Assembly (NCBI GenBank): GCA_002427365.1
Contig: DIQT01000006.1
Span: 107,891 to 123,635 of the forward strand
Length of the DNA stretch: 15,745 bases
Origin: Caryophanales bacterium UBA5455
GTDB taxonomy: Bacteria > Bacillota_I > Bacilli_A > RFN20 > CAG-826
Direction of reading: 5' to 3'
Positions within the stretch are counted from its first letter, which is position 1. The number at the start of each line of letters is the position of its first letter. This document shows, in pieces, positions 13,656 through 15,745 of the stretch. Position numbers and translations under genes: made by a program. Under the pieces are notes generated by a model that was given only the letters and a program-made list of their open reading frames with translations, was not told the DNA's origin and did no database searches.

Positions 13656-13673
13656 ATGGCTTTGTTTAGCCAT
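13656..13673. terminator. Hairpin after the 132-residue ORF
   Basis: ATGGCT (13656-13661) and AGCCAT (13668-13673) form a 6-bp stem with a 6-base loop, flanked by AAATTT/AAATT that could extend it. On the minus strand it begins one base after the stop codon. There is no long T run, so termination is plausible but weak. Confidence 0.45.
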
Positions 13674-13674
13674 T

Positions 13675-14073
13675 TTAAATTCCAACAAAATAAAATCCGT
13701 TATATAATTTTGCGACCTCTAACCACTTTAAAAACTTATCATAGTCTTTGGGTTTCTCTTCTATAATTTTATTTATGATTTTTTCAACATCGTTTTCATT
13801 GTAATAATGATACCCATTAATATCAAATAATCTTTCCTTCGGATTATCATATGTACAATCATTTAATATTTTTCCGTAATATTCTACAAATAAATCTATA
13901 TTATCAACATAGATATATAACGAATCATTCTCCCAATATTTGGCGTGTCTTATTGATAATATTTTCTTTACCTTTGTTTTCTTTGGCATTTTACAATACT
14001 GTAATTCTATGAAAGCTGTTGAATTATCATATAATCTTCTTCTTTCATCTTTAGAATTAAATTTAACAAACAT
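13675..14073 (-). CDS. Hypothetical protein, 132 residues, downstream of the AAA/DUF4143 ATPase
   Basis: I do not recognise this protein. It is rich in Lys, Asp, Glu, Asn and Tyr, has no signal peptide or membrane segment and looks cytosolic. The first half appears beta-rich (FIELQY, SLYIYV, FVEYYG). The second contains a helical stretch (NENDVEKIINKIIEE, then FLKWLEVAKLYNG). No catalytic motif is evident. The ribosome binding site TAGGAG lies about nine bases before the ATG, and the ATPase stop is 16 bases upstream, so the two are very probably cotranscribed. Codon use (many ATA, AAT, AAA) and low GC match the ATPase and differ from the core genes. A partner, inhibitor or passenger of the ATPase is possible; none is shown. 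Confidence 0.7.
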   Translation of the reverse strand: MFVKFNSKDERRRLYDNSTAFIELQYCKMPKKTKVKKILSIRHAKYWENDSLYIYVDNIDLFVEYYGKILNDCTYDNPKERLFDINGYHYYNENDVEKIINKIIEEKPKDYDKFLKWLEVAKLYNGFYFVGI

Positions 14074-14089
14074 AATATCATTCTCCTAA

Positions 14090-15349
14090 TTATGGTTTTA
14101 AACAAGTTATTGGAATAACATATACCCCGTCTTCTCGTTTATAACCAAACTGTGTTGCTGTAATTACTCCTAAAAAAGATGGCTCGTTTTTAACATTAAC
14201 TTTATTCTTTAATTTAAGTAGATTTTTTGCAGCTTCATCTATCTGTCTAGAACCAAGTTTGATTTCAAACGCACCCCATCTACCATCGTCTAAATGTATA
14301 ATTGCATCTGCTTCTAGTCCATCACTATCTCGGTAATGAAAAACTTCACCACTTAAATATTGAGAATAAACTCTCAAATCTCTTATTACCATTGATTCAA
14401 ATAGTAACCCAAATGTCTCAACATCATAAATTAAATCATTAGGTGACGCATTTAGTAAAACTGCTGATATTGCTGGATCAGTAAAATGCCTTACATGTTT
14501 TGTTCTAATAGTTGCTTTTGACCTTAATTTAGGTGTCCAGGCTGGTAAGTCTTCTATTACATATAATTCTTTAAGTGTCTTTACATATTCATTTAATGTT
14601 GTGATATGCATTGATTCATTATTAGCTTTTACATCCGCAAGTATTGTTTGATCACTTGCAGCTGTAGCTGTATTTCTAGCAATTGATTTAAGTAATTCAA
14701 ATACTTTATGTGAATCTCTTATTTTACCATCAACAGTTTCCATTTCCTCGCTTGCAATTAAGTCAACATAACTTTTATTTTGTCTAATAGCAATTTCTAA
14801 ACTTTTATTAACGCTCTGTGGCCAACCACCTTTAACTACTAGTTTTGAAATATCTTCAAGAGTTAAATTCGAAACAATATTATCATTAATAACTTCATCA
14901 TTAAAAAGTGAAGCTAAGCTTATTGAACCATTTGAGTTTCCAGATTCATAAAGAGACATTGTCCTCATTCTTAATCTTGAAATTCTACCAACACCTGAAT
15001 GCATTATCTTGCTAGAATCAACATGTGAAGAACCAGTTAATATAAATAGTCTTTCTACTCCTCTATTATCAACTTCTTGTCTAACCGCATCCCATATTTG
15101 GGGAATAGTCTGCCATTCATCTATAAGTCTAGGATTATCACCAACTAATAAAGCTGATGGTCTTAACATCGCAGTTTGTAAATAGCTATCTTTATTGTCT
15201 TGATCTTGAAAATTAATCATACTTTTAGCTTGTTGTTTTGCAGTTGTTGTTTTACCACACCACTTTGGTCCAGTTATTAAAACAGCACCAAAGGCATTTA
15301 ATTCTTCATCTAATACTTTGTCTATAAGTCTTGGAATATATTTTTTCAT
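14090..15349 (-). CDS. AAA_14/DUF4143 ATPase with C-terminal PD-(D/E)xK-like core
   Basis: A predicted cytoplasmic P-loop ATPase of 419 residues, typical of the AAA_14 plus DUF4143 family, which is often present in accessory DNA and has no settled function. The Walker A is GPKWCGKT (27-34), Walker B is RLIDEWQ (74-80, Asp77/Glu78), and a sensor-like LTGSS is at 104-108. The central part is probably a winged-helix-like region. The C-terminal DUF4143 domain shows Glu318, Asp348 (LEADAII) and Glu362-x-Lys364 (FEIKLG), the spacing of a PD-(D/E)xK nuclease fold; activity is not shown. The ATG at 15349 follows GGTGGTGA by four bases. An extended -10 promoter lies just upstream. It reads with the 132-residue gene. 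AGA and ATA codons and low GC contrast with the core genes and suggest acquisition. Confidence 0.9.
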   Translation of the reverse strand: MKKYIPRLIDKVLDEELNAFGAVLITGPKWCGKTTTAKQQAKSMINFQDQDNKDSYLQTAMLRPSALLVGDNPRLIDEWQTIPQIWDAVRQEVDNRGVERLFILTGSSHVDSSKIMHSGVGRISRLRMRTMSLYESGNSNGSISLASLFNDEVINDNIVSNLTLEDISKLVVKGGWPQSVNKSLEIAIRQNKSYVDLIASEEMETVDGKIRDSHKVFELLKSIARNTATAASDQTILADVKANNESMHITTLNEYVKTLKELYVIEDLPAWTPKLRSKATIRTKHVRHFTDPAISAVLLNASPNDLIYDVETFGLLFESMVIRDLRVYSQYLSGEVFHYRDSDGLEADAIIHLDDGRWGAFEIKLGSRQIDEAAKNLLKLKNKVNVKNEPSFLGVITATQFGYKREDGVYVIPITCLKP

Positions 15350-15370
15350 ATCGTCACCACCTACACCAAT

Positions 15371-15394
15371 ATAATACCACTATTTATGCATAAA
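15371..15394 (-). promoter_or_regulatory. ATPase promoter with TTTATGCATAAA palindrome
   Basis: On the minus strand TGG-TATTAT (-10 at 15371-15376, extended) lies 22 bases before the ATG. No strong -35 is seen. A perfect 12-base palindrome TTTATGCATAAA (15383-15394) fills most of the -10/-35 spacer, a position where a bound protein would block or tune transcription. Confidence 0.55.
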
Positions 15395-15403
15395 GGAAAT
15401 AGG

Positions 15404-15463
15404 CAACCGAAAGTTTGTTAATGTTTCAACCGAAAGTTTGTGAATGTTTCAACCGGAAGTTTA
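15404..15463. repeat. Tandem repeat, period 23, 2.6 units
   Basis: CAACCGAAAGTTTG starts at 15404 and again at 15427, and CAACCGGAAGTTT starts at 15450. The units are exactly 23 bases apart. Units 1 and 2 differ at one base, and unit 3 is cut after about 14 bases. They lie upstream of the ATPase promoter. Possible readings are IS21-type terminal repeats, iterons, or a multi-site operator. No replication or transposase gene is nearby. Confidence 0.8.
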
Positions 15464-15687
15464 TAGGTTCCTATTATATAATTGTTTTCTACATATTTTT
15501 TACCGCTTATTTTTAATTAAATGACTTGCCCTATGCATATTTATATTAAATAAAATACTAATCGTTAGATTGTTGAACAATCGTTAAATTGTAGTTATGT
15601 TTTAGCAAAAAGTGTCTAAATATTCATTATAAACTTGCATTTCTATGCTTGCTATTAATTGGTGGTAGATGGAATATAGGGATTTTC
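15464..15687. other. AT-rich gene-free stretch with palindrome GATTGTTGAACAATC
   Basis: No ORF of useful size is seen. It contains a perfect 15-base palindrome, GATTGTT-G-AACAATC (15568-15582), overlapped by a 16-base direct repeat AATCGTTA-ATTGT (15560 and 15579, period 19, 14/16 identical). The right end leads into the second 58-base repeat. Otherwise nothing recognisable. Confidence 0.4.
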
Positions 15688-15745
15688 GCCTTTTATTCCA
15701 AATAAAAAAGGCTTGACACTTTTGTATCAAACCTATGCTTTCAAT
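15688..15745 (+). repeat. 58-base direct repeat, right copy (runs off the window)
   Basis: The second copy of the repeat at 13532-13589, with four mismatches and no gaps. The hairpin is better here (GCCTTTTATT with AATAAAAAAGGC), and TTGACAC-TTTT-GTATCAA forms an inverted repeat with a single mismatch that would be a G-U pair in RNA. The match continues to the last base, so the full length of the repeat is unknown. Confidence 0.85.

Noticed and set aside
15404..15463. CRISPR-like array
   Set aside because: The 23-base units are directly adjacent with no variable spacers, and no cas gene is present.

Overview
The window looks like chromosome of a low-GC Gram-positive (Bacillota) bacterium, probably a Bacilli/Erysipelotrichia-like or deep Mollicutes-related lineage. 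The supports are Gram-positive-specific genes (Spx, RNase J, YlbF, Gram-positive-type peptide deformylase), strong AGGAGG-like ribosome binding sites, and gene neighbourhoods known from Bacillus subtilis (trpS/spx/CYTH/NAD kinase; def/RNase J; ylbF/rsmD/coaD). The genetic code appears standard: Trp is TGG, and the first gene ends in TGA inside an ATGA overlap. The exact taxon cannot be fixed from this sequence.

Positions 1-13,266 are dense housekeeping sequence in alternating short transcription units. They are, in order: the 5' end of a tRNA (minus) at the left edge; RluA-family pseudouridine synthase and phosphohexomutase (plus, overlapping); TrpS and a HAD phosphatase (minus, overlapping by one base); Spx (plus); a CYTH protein (minus); NAD kinase and a membrane-anchored degenerate PTS EIIB-like protein (plus); deformylase, RNase J and Maf (minus); YlbF, RsmD and CoaD (plus); a YfiH/PgeF-family protein (minus); and a membrane-anchored thioredoxin-fold protein (minus). 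Convergent pairs share strong bidirectional terminators. Two of these lie partly inside coding sequence, so a stop codon sits in the hairpin loop.

Positions 13,267-15,745 differ. A low-GC two-gene unit (an AAA/DUF4143 ATPase with a C-terminal PD-(D/E)xK-like core, followed by an unrecognised 132-residue protein) lies between two copies of a 58-base direct repeat (54/58 identical). Inside those repeats, the unit is flanked on the left by a 20-base-period tandem repeat and on the right by a 23-base-period tandem repeat. Base composition (17 and 19 G+C in two sampled 60-base lines, versus 27 and 27 in two core lines) and use of AGA and ATA codons suggest a separate origin. No transposase or integrase is visible. 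This is the accessory part of the window and the best candidate for something undescribed.

Functionally, the core genes cover rRNA modification (RluA family, RsmD), aminoacylation and protein N-terminal processing (TrpS, Def), mRNA decay (RNase J, YlbF), cofactor synthesis (NAD kinase, CoaD), thiol-stress control (Spx, thioredoxin-like protein), and nucleotide or cell-wall housekeeping (Maf, HAD, PgeF-like, phosphohexomutase).
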